Positions 21,895 to 32,592 of a stretch of DNA of 64,000 nt are shown in pieces. The translations under genes were made by a program, and so were the position numbers. The notes below the pieces were generated by a model, which was not told where the DNA came from, ran no database searches, and was given only the letters and a program-made list of their open reading frames with translations. This DNA is from DASCOT01 sp965197275 (GTDB lineage: Bacteria > Acidobacteriota > UBA890 > WLXD01), in the NCBI GenBank assembly GCA_965197275.1, contig CBDAMQ010000017.1:1-64000 (forward strand), in the 5' to 3' direction. How positions within the stretch are numbered: position 1 is the first letter of the stretch; every line of letters begins with the position of its first letter.

Positions 21895-24800
21895 ATGAAC
21901 CAGGCCTCGGACATGGCTGCGGTCCCTCGCGTCGGCATGCTCGCCGTTCTTCGCAACCGGCGAGGACTGATCTCGTCGGTCGACCCCTACGATGGCCCGG
22001 AGGGCCGCGAATACCTGGTGGAGGTTGAGTACACCGACACCGAGGGGGTGCCCGAGGACACTGTCCTGTGGAACCGCGAGCACGGAGCTCAGCTGCTGGA
22101 ACCGAATGCCCTCCCGCTCGTCGGTCGTGAACCCCCGATGCGGGTCGCTGAGTTCGACGCCCTGGTCCGCGCCACCCGCTGGAGCGCGCTGATCCCGTTC
22201 CTGAGCCCAAGCGACGACACGGAACGCTCCGAGCTTCCGATCGCCGCGCCGTTCTTTGGTGCAGTCCAGGTGGATGACTTCCAGCTGGTCCCGCTGCTCA
22301 AGGCGCTGCAGATGCCTCGTGTGTCGCTACTGCTGGCCGACGACGTGGGGCTAGGCAAGACGATCGAGGCGGGGCTGATCCTCACGGAGCTGCTGTCTCG
22401 CCGGCGCATCCGCCGTGTCCTGGTGCTGACGCCCGCAGCACTCAAGAGCCAGTGGCGGCAGGAGATGAAGGATAAGTTCTCGCTCACGTTCGACATCGTC
22501 GATCGTGGGGAGACGCACACGCTGCAGAAGCGTATTGGCTTCGACGCCAATCCCTGGCGCACGTATCCGCGCATCATCAGCTCCTACCACTACTTGAGGC
22601 AGCCCGACATCCTCGAGGAGTTCCTGGCTACCTGTCGTGTGGCTGACGGCGTGCTGACGGCGCGCCTGCCCTGGGACCTGCTCATCGTGGACGAGGCTCA
22701 CAACCTCACGCCCGCAGCCTACGGAGCCAACAGCGACCTGTCGAAGATGCTGGCGGCGATCACCCCGTACTTCGAGCACAAGCTCTTCCTCACCGCGACG
22801 CCCCACAATGGCCACACGCGGTCATTTTCGGGGCTGCTGGAGCTGCTCGACCCTGTCCGGTTCACCCAGACCAGCGAGTTCCAGGACGCTGACAAGGAGC
22901 GCATCGAGCAGGTTGTTGTCCGACGCCTCAAGAGCGAGATCAACGAGCTTGACGCCAGCCTTGAACGCCCGCGGCGGTTCGCGGAGAGATTCCTCGAACC
23001 GCTGCCGCTGTTCTTCGGTGAACGCGAACGCCGCCTTTCGAGAGCGGTGGAGGAGTTCCGCGCCGAGGTCAAGCAGCAGGTCGCGACCAGCGGCAGGTCC
23101 GAGCAGCTGGCGGGCAACTTCGCCATCGAGGTGTTGACCAAGCGGCTGCTGTCGTGCCCGAGCACGTTCGCCGAGTCCTGGTACCGATTCCGGGCTGGTG
23201 TGGATCAGAGCGACGCCGCCGACGCCTCCGAGGTGAACACGGCGCGGCGCGCCGCCGAGGCGGACATCGACGATGACCTCGAACGCGAGGGACGCACGCA
23301 CCACGCCGCCTACACCGTGGGCGCCTGGATGCACCCCTTCATCGACACGCTTGCCGACGAAGTCGCGGCCGTCGACCAGGCCCTCGCGGACCTAGGCATC
23401 AATGCCGTTGCTGATGGAGTACCCACGATGCCCCAGGTCGAGGACGACGCCCGTCTTGGCCGCTTGTTCAAGCTCGTGCACGAGAAGCTGCGTACGCCGG
23501 ACGGCTGGCGCGATGACGAGCGCCTGATCGTCTTCACCGAGTACAAGACCACGCTCGATTACCTCGAGAAGCGCTTGAAGGCAGAGTTCGAAGATGACGG
23601 CTCGGCGATCCTCGTGCTGTACGGCGGTATGGGCGAGAAGGAACGGGACGAGATCAAGGGAGCGTTCAACGACCCCGATCACACCGTCCGCATCCTGGCG
23701 GCGACCGACGCAGCCTCGGAGGGCCTCAACCTCCAGGAGACCGCACGGTTGCTGCTGCACTACGAGATTCCCTGGAACCCGGCGCGACTGGATCAGCGGA
23801 ACGGCCGGCTTGATCGCCACGGTCAGGCCCGCAACGTGCTGGTCCACCACTTCACCAGCGACGACGACGCAGACATGCGTTTCATCGCCCACGTGGTGGG
23901 CAAGGTGCACGAAATGCGCGAGGACCTCGGCTCGGTGGGCGAGCTGTTGGACGCTGCGTTCGAGCGCCGCTTCCAGGATCTGGAGGATACCGACCTCGTG
24001 ACCGAGAGCCTCGAACGTGAAATGGAGGCTACCCGTGGCCGGGCGGAGATCCCGCGTGAGGAGACCACCGACACAGGCCAGGAACAGGCTCAGCGGCTCG
24101 GCGAGCTGGCGCGGCAGATCGACCTGTCCCCGCAGACCCTACGCGACACGCTCGAGGTAGCGCTCGGGATCGACTACGGGCACCCGCGTCTGGAAGGCCC
24201 GGACGATCACGGCCGCATGCGGCTCGCCACGCCCGTGCCGCCGCGCTGGGAGGCCCTGATCGACGACACACTTCGTCTCGACACCCGCCGCGGCCTGGGG
24301 GCGCTCCCGAGCGTCGTCTTCGACCCAGCCCACTTCATCCAGTCCCGGAACGGACGTCCGGTTTTCCGGCCGGCGCGCGACACCAAGCTCCTGCACCTGG
24401 GGCATCCGCTGTTCCGCCACGCGCTGGCGACCTTCGCGCGTGCTCGCTTCCCGGGGGGTGGAGCGCAGGAGCTGTCCCCGAGCCGCTGGATCGTCCGGCA
24501 CGGAGAAGTCCCGGAGGGCGCCGAGGCGCTCATCTTGCTGACCGTGGAGGAGCTGGCCGTGAACGAGCTCCGCGAGCCGTTCCACCACTGGATCCGGACG
24601 CTTCCGCTGCCGGTATCGGACGGAGAGGTTTGGCCCCCGGAGCCATACCGGCCCGCGGGCGAGGACCACCCGTCCGAGACGAAGGCGTCGGACGACGCAC
24701 GCTCCCTGGCAGCCAATCTATGGGACGACGTCCGCCTCGATCTCGAGCTTCTCCTGCGCACACGCGCCAAGTCCCTGACCGAGCGGATCACCGAGATGCT

Positions 24801-25167
24801 CGAACAGATCGGCGAGGAAGCGGCCGCCCGTGAGAAGGAGCGCTTCGAGGAGCGTATCCGCGAGGTCCGCGCGGCCATGCGCAAGACCACCATCGAGAAG
24901 CTCGAGCGCGAGCGCGCCAAGATCCAGCAACAGATGCAGCAGCTTACTTTCTCCGAGATGAAGCAGCGCAATCAACAAGAGCAGCTGCGCAACATCGAGG
25001 AGGATCTCCAGCGCCGCCAGTCCCATTACCAACAGCTTCTGGAGAGCCTGCAGCGCGACCAAGAACGGGTACTGCAGCACGTGCTGCCGGACCGCTACCG
25101 GCTGCGAGGCAGTGTCCAGGTGTATCCGGTGACCGTCGAGATCCGCCTACCAGAGGCGAGCCAATGA
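21895..25167 (+). CDS. drmD: DISARM-type SNF2 helicase DrmD
   Basis: About 1090 residues from the ATG at 21895 (GTG at 21814 and ATG at 21913 are alternatives). Motifs in order: 'LADDVGLGKTIEAG' (about 146-160), 'LIVDEAHNL' (about 264), 'FLTATPHNGHT' (about 298), 'AASEGLNLQET' (about 605) and 'QRNGRLDRHGQARNV' (about 634). A strongly charged coiled coil follows near 945-1060 ('REKERFEERIREVRAA'). The size, the 'TPHNG' and 'NGRLDRHGQ' variants, and the immediately overlapping adenine methylase match class 1 DISARM, where DrmD is the first gene. Role: ATP-driven DNA translocation in phage restriction. It is intact, but the core genes drmA, drmB and drmC are not in the window and the methylase is broken. 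Confidence 0.8.
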   Translation: MNQASDMAAVPRVGMLAVLRNRRGLISSVDPYDGPEGREYLVEVEYTDTEGVPEDTVLWNREHGAQLLEPNALPLVGREPPMRVAEFDALVRATRWSALIPFLSPSDDTERSELPIAAPFFGAVQVDDFQLVPLLKALQMPRVSLLLADDVGLGKTIEAGLILTELLSRRRIRRVLVLTPAALKSQWRQEMKDKFSLTFDIVDRGETHTLQKRIGFDANPWRTYPRIISSYHYLRQPDILEEFLATCRVADGVLTARLPWDLLIVDEAHNLTPAAYGANSDLSKMLAAITPYFEHKLFLTATPHNGHTRSFSGLLELLDPVRFTQTSEFQDADKERIEQVVVRRLKSEINELDASLERPRRFAERFLEPLPLFFGERERRLSRAVEEFRAEVKQQVATSGRSEQLAGNFAIEVLTKRLLSCPSTFAESWYRFRAGVDQSDAADASEVNTARRAAEADIDDDLEREGRTHHAAYTVGAWMHPFIDTLADEVAAVDQALADLGINAVADGVPTMPQVEDDARLGRLFKLVHEKLRTPDGWRDDERLIVFTEYKTTLDYLEKRLKAEFEDDGSAILVLYGGMGEKERDEIKGAFNDPDHTVRILAATDAASEGLNLQETARLLLHYEIPWNPARLDQRNGRLDRHGQARNVLVHHFTSDDDADMRFIAHVVGKVHEMREDLGSVGELLDAAFERRFQDLEDTDLVTESLEREMEATRGRAEIPREETTDTGQEQAQRLGELARQIDLSPQTLRDTLEVALGIDYGHPRLEGPDDHGRMRLATPVPPRWEALIDDTLRLDTRRGLGALPSVVFDPAHFIQSRNGRPVFRPARDTKLLHLGHPLFRHALATFARARFPGGGAQELSPSRWIVRHGEVPEGAEALILLTVEELAVNELREPFHHWIRTLPLPVSDGEVWPPEPYRPAGEDHPSETKASDDARSLAANLWDDVRLDLELLLRTRAKSLTERITEMLEQIGEEAAAREKERFEERIREVRAAMRKTTIEKLERERAKIQQQMQQLTFSEMKQRNQQEQLRNIEEDLQRRQSHYQQLLESLQRDQERVLQHVLPDRYRLRGSVQVYPVTVEIRLPEASQ

Positions 25168-28100
25168 GCGGTGCCGACGTCGCACCTGGCTGGTACTCGT
25201 CGCTGAAGCACGGCGGCCTGCTGATCGCTCCCTCCAAGATCCACGGGTACTTCGTTGACGACCTGGATCCACTGCCCGACGAGCAGATCCGGAATCTGCG
25301 CCGGGGCGTGGTTGGAGTGTTGTCGAGCCAGGGGGGCGACCTCGGCGCGCTGCTTGACACCGTGCTCGAGGAGGTCCTGGGCCTTGACCGTGCTCAGTGG
25401 GACAAGGCCTCGGAGGTGGGCACCGAGTGGTCACATCGCGCAATCACTCGCGAGAACGTGAAACCGCGGCGCATCTGGATCGATCCAGGCGGAGCCGTCC
25501 TGCCCGTCTTCGACGTTGCCCTGGGAGCAGGGGCACGGGATAGAGAACGTGTGCGGCTGGGAGTCGGGCGCGGCCGCAGAGCCGTTTCGCGCGTCATCGA
25601 GTGGCTGCGCAAGGCCGACCTCAAGATCGCGCTGCTCACCAACGGGCGGCAGTGGCGCCTGATCCACGCCGGCGCCGACTACGACGCCTGGTGCGAGTGG
25701 GACGCCGCTCTCTGGTTCGAGGAGGGCGAGCCGGGCCTCCAGGTCGAGGCGCTCCGGCGGCTGCTCGGCTCTAAGGCCCTGCGGCGTGAGGAAGGACAAG
25801 AGCACTCACCGCTGGTTGGAGCGATCCTCGCTTCCCGCAAGGGCCAGGCGGAGTTGTCCACAGTGCTCGGGGAGCGTGTCCGTCAGGCAGTTGAGCTGCT
25901 GATCAGGGCGTCCAGCGACGGCCTTGATCCGATCGACCGAGCCGGGGCCGGCGGGCAAGTTTCCCGCAAGGACATCTACATCGCAGCTACCCGGATGGTC
26001 ATGCGCTGTGTCGTTGTGCTGTTTGCTGAGGCGCGCGACCTGCTGCCGCGTGACAATCGCGTCTACCACGGCTCCTACGGCCTGCAGGGGCTGCGCGAGC
26101 AGCTGGATCGGCGCGCTGGCGGCCACGGCGCCGAGCGACTGCGTCACTCCTACTCGGCCTGGCCTCGTCTGGTGGCGCTGTTTCGTCTCGTCTACCACGG
26201 CTCGCCGCACGAGGCGCTGCCGATCATTCGCTATGGTGGTGGACTGTTCGAGCCTGGATCAGCCAGTTCGGAGGATCCCATTCTGCGCGCCCTGGCCGTG
26301 CTGGAGTCGTCCGCCAACAAACCCCCTGACGCGGTTGTGCACCAGATCCTTGAGAAGCTCACCCAGAGCCCGGTGAAGGTGCGGCAGGGCAACCGCAACA
26401 CCTGGGTCATGGCGCCGGTCGACTTCTCGGATCTCTCGACCGAGTACATCGGCATCCTGTACGAGGGTCTACTCGACTTCGAGCTTCGCCGGGCGCCCGA
26501 CGATGACCCGATGCTCTTCCTCAAGCTCGGCGACCAGCCCGCGCTGCCACTATCCCGGCTTGAGGCAATGAGCGACCAGGAGATCGCCGACCTGGTCGAG
26601 AAGCTCGGCAAGCCGAGCCGCACGTCACTGCAAGACGACGAGACGGGCGACGAGAGCGAGGACTCCGAAGACCTCGGGGCCGAGGAGAAGGATGGGGAGT
26701 CGGAGGAAGGCGAGCAGTACGCCGCCGCGCCCGAGGATGATGACGACCTCGAACACGAGCCTGACGATCACCGCCAGGCCCTTCGAGACCGCGCCCAGGC
26801 CTGGGCAGTCCGTGCCGTGAGGGCTGGGAAACTCGTCCGCAAGCCTCGAGGCCAAAGTCGGGAGGCGCTCGACAAATACGAACAGGAGGCCGCCCGCACC
26901 GCTCGCGGGCTACTCGAGCGCGTTATCTTGCCCGGCGACTGGTTCCTGGTCCGATGGGGTGGCACGCGGAAGGGGCAGGGCACCTTCTACACGCGTCCGC
27001 AACTGGCCGGGCCGACGACGCGTCGTACGCTGCGCCCGCTTGCCTATGCGCCGGTCCAGCAGCACAGGGATGAGGAGACCGGGCTCACTACGGTCACCGA
27101 GTGGGAGCCGCGCACACCGGAGGAGATCCTCGCGCTCAAGGTCTGCGACCCGGCGATGGGCTCGGCCTCGTTTCTGGTATCGGCCCTTCGCTTCCTCACC
27201 CAGGCGCTCGTTGAGAGCCTCCACCATTACGGCCGCTTGGAGGCCGACGGTACCCGCACGGTATGCAAGCTCGCCGACGGCCTGCCGGCGAACCACCCTT
27301 CGCAGGAGACGCTGCCAGTTCCCTTGGAGCATCCGGAATTCGATGAGCGGCTGCGCGGACGCCTCAACCGCCACATCGTGGAGCGCTGCCTCTACGGTGT
27401 GGACCTCGATCCCCTGGCAGTGGAGCTCGCCCGCCTGTCGCTCTGGGTCGAAACGATGGACCCGACGCTGCCCTTCGGCTTCCTCGATCACAAGCTCAAG
27501 TGCGGCAATGCTCTGGTGGGTTGCTGGTTCGATCGCTTCCAGGACTACCCAGTGCTCGCCTGGGAGCGGGAGGGTGGCGACAACAACCACGAGCGCTACG
27601 TCCACCATTTCCGTGAATATGAAGCGACCCGGGGGACAAAAAGGGGGGAGACGCTGCAGAAGGGCGACCGCTGGACTGCGGCGATCAAGGACTTCCGCAA
27701 CGACGTTCTCAAGAAAGAGCTGGTCGCCTGGGCACAGGCGCAAGAGCAGGTGCTGCCGTTCATGAAGGAGGGGGTGAGTCCTGCCGACGTGCACGACGGT
27801 GCGCTGGCGGTGTTCGAAAGGCTACACGAGCTGCCGATTCACGAGACCGACCAGCGGCGCGAGCTGTATGAAGAGATGATCCTCGGCAGCCCTCGACTGG
27901 AGAGGCTACGTTAGGCCTTCGACACCTGGTGTGCGATCTGGTTCTGGCCAGGCGAGGAGATCGAGCACGCGCCCACCCCGCGCAACCTGATGGATCCTCC
28001 CGAGGAGACACGGCAGATCGTTCGTCGGGTCGCCGACGAGCACCGCTTCCTGCACTGGGAGCTAGAGTTTCCGGATGTCTTTACGGGTCCTGAGAGCGGC

Positions 28101-29245
28101 TTCGACGCGCTGATCGGAAACCCTCCCTGGGAGATCCAGAAACCGAACTCCAAGGAGTTTTTCTCCAACCACGATCCGCTGTATCGCAGCTATGGGAAGC
28201 AGGAAGCACTCCGCAAGCAGAAGGAGTACTTCGAGACTGACGCCGCCGTCGAGGAAAGCTGGCTCCAGTACAACGCCCACCTAAAAGCTCGGTCCAACTG
28301 GACCAAGTACGCCGCGGCGCCGTTCGGTGACGCAGAAGAGGGTGAGCGGTTCTCGGTCAGCCGATCATCCCGCGAGACCGATCACGTTCATGCGCTCTGG
28401 CGCAGTCGCCGGGCCAAGCGCGACGGGTATGCCAACACCGAGCACCCCTTTCAGCACCAGGGCTCAGCCGACATCAACACCTACAAGATGTTCCTGGAGC
28501 TGACGCATGCTCTCGCGGCACAAGATGGCGGGCGCATCGGCATGCTCGTGCCCTCGGGGATCTACACCGACAAGGGCTCCACGGATCTGCGCGAGTTGTT
28601 CCTTGAGCGCTGCCGCTGGGAATGGCTCTTCGGTTTCGAGAATCGCGACAAGATCTTCGACATCGACTCGCGCTTCAAGTTCGGGCCGGTAATCGTCGAG
28701 AAGGGTGGGGAGACCGGAGCAATTCGAGCGGCCTTCATGCACCGTTCGCTCGATGACTGGGAAGAGGCTGAACAGCATGTCCTCGCCTACCCGAGACAGC
28801 GCGTCGAGCAGTTCAGCCCGAACTCCAAGGCCATCCTCGAGATCCGAAGCAAACCGAGACCTCGAGATCCTGCAGAAGCTCTACGACAACGGCGTCCTGC
28901 TCGGCGACCAGGGTCCCGACGGCTGGGGCATCAAGTACGCCACAGAGTTCCACATGACCAACGACTCGAAGCTCTTCCCGCCGCGCCCCCAGTGGGAAGC
29001 CAAGGGCTACCAGTCCGACGAGTACGGCCACTGGCTCAAGGGGAACTGGCGCCCCATCGAACATTTCGGCTTCGACCCCGACAAGTCCCACCGAGAGCCC
29101 CAGCACGGCCACTGGTCCATCCTCGACCGCCCGGAGGGACTGGTGCTGTCGGTTGATGGTACGGAGGGCATGATGATGGATGAGGTCAGGGATGTGGCGT
29201 TGCCGCTGTATCAAGGCGCGATGATCCACCAGTTCGACTTCGCCT
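25164..29245 (+). pseudogene. drmMI: DISARM class 1 adenine-specific DNA methyltransferase DrmMI, inactivated
   Basis: It starts in an ATGA overlap with drmD. The first 916 codons carry the N-terminal domains and methylase motif I 'VCDPAMGSASFLVSALRF' (about residue 658). An acidic low-complexity insert lies near 490-535. A TAG at 27912-27914 then interrupts the frame. The same frame continues with clear homology, including motif IV 'GNPPW' at 28116-28130 and 'GRIGMLVPSGIYTDKGSTDL'. Near 28850 the frame shifts: one extra base around AGCAAACCGAG restores 'RDLEILQKLYDNGVLLGD' and 'ATEFHMTNDSKLFPPRP'. Homology stops after 'GAMIHQFDF' at about 29245, so the C-terminal target-recognition part is absent. 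The product of the first ORF lacks NPPW and cannot methylate. Confidence 0.8.
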
Positions 29246-31900
29246 ATGCAGTGCGGATTCGCAGGATGACCTCGTCGAGGTTAACCGGACTCTCCACCTC
29301 GACCACCTGCGTGATCCACTTCGCCAGCTGGCCGGGCGACACTTCGTGAAGGGGTTCGCAAAGCGGTCCGATATCCAGCTCGGCGACCGTGTACGGACGG
29401 GTGGGCGCGGGAACTTCGGGTGCTGGCTCCGCCGCCCGCTCCAGAGGCTTCGTGGGCTCAGGCACCGGGACGGAGGGGGCCGGGACCCCCGCCGCCCGCG
29501 CGCAGCGGATCGCGTCCTCTACCCTGACCAGTTCCCGTTCGGGATCGCGGAACCAGTCGGTGCTCCATATCCGGTGGATCTTCCAGCCCAATCCCTCTAG
29601 CACCTGCTGTCTCAGACGGTCACGGTCACGTGCAGAGCGGGCACTGTGGTAGCTGGCTCCGTCGCATTCGATGCCCAGCAGGTATCTCCCCGGACGTTCG
29701 GGATCTACCACCGCCAGGTCGATGAAGAACCCCGCCGACCCCACCTGGTGGTCAACATCGAAGTCGCGCGTCCGCAACCTGGAAGCGACCGCCTCCTCGA
29801 ACGGGGAGTCGGCATCGCGCTCCTTGGCCCGGGGAATGTCGATGTTCCCCGTCTGCGCGTACTCCAGGAACGTCTTGAGCGCCTCGACACCCCTGGCCCG
29901 GGACCGCCTCAGATCCAGATCCGCGCCGACGAAGTTGCAGAACACCACGCAGCGTCGGCGCGCCCGGGTGATCAGCACATTCAGGCGCCGCTCGCCCCCC
30001 TCCCGGTTGAGCGGTCCGAAGTTCATCGGCAGGTAGGCACTGTCGATCTTTCCGTAGCCAATGCTGATCAGGATGACGTCGCGTTCGTCCCCCTGGACGT
30101 TCTCCAGGTTCTTGACGAAGAAGGGCTCCTCCGGGTGACCGGCGAAGAACTCCTCGCACGAGGGATCCCGGCGCTGCAGGATGTCGACCTCGTCCTCGAT
30201 GCGGCGCGCCTGAACGTTGCCAAATGCCGCCACGCCCAGGGTCAGGTCAGGGGTCTCGCGAGCGTGCTTCATCACGGCCTGCGCCACCGTCTTCGCCTCG
30301 GCGGTGTTGATCCCCCTGCGCTGGTAGTGGGCTTCGGGGTCATGACGGAAGACGAGCCCGGTATCCACCTTGCCGGCATCGGGACTGGGGAAGACGACCA
30401 GGCGGTTGTCGTAGAACTCGTGGTTCGACACAGTGATCAGCGACTCGTGGCGGCTGCGATAGTGCCACTTGAGCATCCGCTCGGACGCTCCTTGGGCGCA
30501 GAACATGCCCAGAATGCTCTCCAGGTCGGCGGTCTGGCTCCCCTCCTCTTCCCTGTCGTCCGCCATGCGATCGAAGAAGCTCGTCGGCGGGAGCTGCTTG
30601 CTGTCCCCCACGACCACCGCCTGCCTGCCCCGGATGATCGCTCCCAGCGCCTCGACCGGACGGACCTGGCTAGCCTCGTCAAAGACGACCAGGTCGAAGG
30701 CGACCGAACCTGCCGGAATGTACTTCGCGATCGATAGCGGGCTCATCATGAACACCGGCTTGATGCTCTGGATGGCGCGTCCCGCCTCCTTCATCAGCCG
30801 ACGCACGGGCATGTGACGGGTCTTCTTCTGGAACTCCCGCCTCAGGATGCCCAGCTGGCCGCCGCCCTGATGACGCGGAAGCTGCTGCCAATGCCGCTCA
30901 GCGATCACGGCACGGTTTTGGTGGAACTGCGCCATGTCCAGCTCGCGGAACCGCTCCACGATACCGGCGTGCGTGGCGCCGTCAAACTCGGCGAGCGTGG
31001 GCCGTTCCCGAAAGGCCAGGTCCAGCCAGGCGCTGTAGCACGCGTGTTCGAAGAGTCCCTCGAGCTGCCGGGCAGCATCTTCCCGTGACGCTGCAGCCTC
31101 CGCCACCTCGGCGATCCCGGCCTCGTAGGCCTTCCGCTCCAACTGGTTGAAGCGCACCACATCGTGGGCGGAGGCCACCCTGTTGTACGCGTGCTGGAGC
31201 CACTCATCCAGGGCACCGTAAGCTCGCTCTTCCAGCACCTCCCCGGGCTCAAAGCGGTCGGCCCGGAGCTCCACTGCGTTGGCGAAGGCCCCTAATGCTT
31301 GGTCGAGCGCTTCCGTCCCGCGCTCGCAGGCGTCGACGACGGCTTCCAGATCGGAGCGATCGGGGAGGTCGTCAAGCAGCGCATGAATGTCCTTGTCGAC
31401 GAGCCCACCAGCCACGTCCTGGTGAAGGTGCGCGATCCAAACCGCGGCTTCCGCAAGACCGTGGTGCGCCTCCACGCGATCCCCCAGGATCAGCGCGGGG
31501 AACAGTTGAGTGACCAGATCACTCGATTCTTCGATACCGCGACGCAGGCGCCTAGCCTCCAGTATCGCGTCCACAAGCTCGATCTGTTGTTGGACAGCAT
31601 CGGGCGCCTCTCCGCGGCAGAGTCCCTGTACCCGTCGGCGCGCATCGCGAAACGGCCGGGAGAGGAATCGCCACCACTTCTCGCCGTACGCACGCAACGC
31701 CTGGCGCTCCGTCAACACGTCCTGTTCCCACGCCTCCGGGATGAGGACGGCGTCGTGCTTCGACCGGATATCGGCGTAGCGGCGGGCAGCGCTCGCGACC
31801 TCGGTGACGCGTTCGGCAAGAGATACGGAACAGTCTACGGCGTCGCTCACACACAGTCGCTGGACGCTGCCCCTTTCACAGTGCTTCGTCGAGATTTGCT
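29244..31900 (-). pseudogene. Superfamily 1 (DUF4011/DUF3320-type) helicase with C-terminal PD-(D/E)XK nuclease, both ends lost
   Basis: The open frame contains helicase motifs II and III ('VVFDEASQVRP', 'VVVGDSKQLPPTSFF'), later 'QGDERDVILISIGYG' and motif VI 'RRLNVLITRARRRCVVF'. A nuclease domain follows ('AGFFIDLAVVDP', 'LLGIECDGASYHSARSARDR', 'GWKIHRIWSTDWFRDP') of the REase_MTES/Vsr-like type, and then the start of a DUF3320 module ending 'NLDEVILRIRTA'. There is no Walker A motif: the N-terminal several hundred residues are missing and the frame instead runs into pseB-derived sequence (the frame itself is open to 32069). The C-terminus stops in mid-domain at the drmMI junction. Related full proteins are large defence or repair helicases. 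This one cannot hydrolyse ATP normally. Confidence 0.7.
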
Positions 31901-31914
31901 TTCGGGTAATTCCG

Positions 31915-32074
31915 CCTCGAAGCCGCTGGCACGCATCTCCGACTGCTTCAACTCGTCGCGGCTGAACACGATGAGTTTGTTGGGAGGATGAAGTTCCTGA
32001 AGTGTTCTTATGAAGGCCTTGCCGAAGGACCCAGTGCCACCCGTCACCAAGACGTTCTGGTCTCGCCAATTCAT
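31915..32074 (-). pseudogene. pseB: 5' fragment of a PseB-type UDP-GlcNAc 4,6-dehydratase gene
   Basis: About 53 codons begin 'MNWRDQNVLVTGGTGSFGKA', then 'FIRTLQELHPPNKLIVFSRD' and 'ELKQSEMRASGF'. This is the characteristic N-terminus of PseB/FlaA1-like dehydratases, with the NAD-binding TGGTGSFG. Homology then ends and the next residues are out-of-register helicase sequence. A GAGGCAAGAAGAAA ribosome binding site precedes the ATG, so the start is native. PseB makes the first intermediate of pseudaminic acid; here it is destroyed by the junction with the defence-gene debris. It is the last remnant of the polysaccharide cluster on this side. Confidence 0.8.
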
Positions 32075-32592
32075 GTTTCTTCTTGCCTCGCCCTCGGGTG
32101 AACCCGTGCGGTCAGTCGCGCGATCTCAGATGACTCGCTCGATCTCACAGATCGAACTGACACTGGTCAAAACCCGGAGGCTGCAGGTTGGGCCGCCACG
32201 TCCCCTCGTCCACGAGGCCGATTGGAGTCTGCTCCGAGGGTCCCATACTAGGAGCCTGCAACGCAGGCTCGGACGGGCAGCGGCGGATGTCGCCTCGGCA
32301 CTGAAAGCTGCGGTATTCTCTCACGCATCACCCAGCTGCACACTCATGACCTGCCGCCGAGGTTAGTACCACCTTCTATGGGAACACGTCGGTCCCGCCT
32401 GAACGCAGAACCTGACGTCCTTGCCCACGTTCAGACGGGGAGAGGCTCATCCAGGTTCCCCGGTACGAAGTGCGGGGGGCTTGGTGGCAGCACTCCGCTC
32501 GAGTGGGCGTGGCAGGCGATGCGTCTCGCCGAAGCTGTTCTTGCCACCACGTCGCGAGCGCGGCACACGTTGCCCTCCGGGCGTGGCGACTA
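32075..32592. other. Divergent intergenic region, nothing recognisable
   Basis: The 518 bp separate the pseB start (minus) from the LIC12162-type transferase (plus). They presumably contain two divergent promoters. Open frames in it (for example 32378-32593) show no family resemblance. Confidence 0.35.

Noticed and set aside
29646..30737. 363-codon plus-strand open frame
   Set aside because: Shadow of the minus-strand helicase motifs in GC-rich sequence; no start signal or domain.
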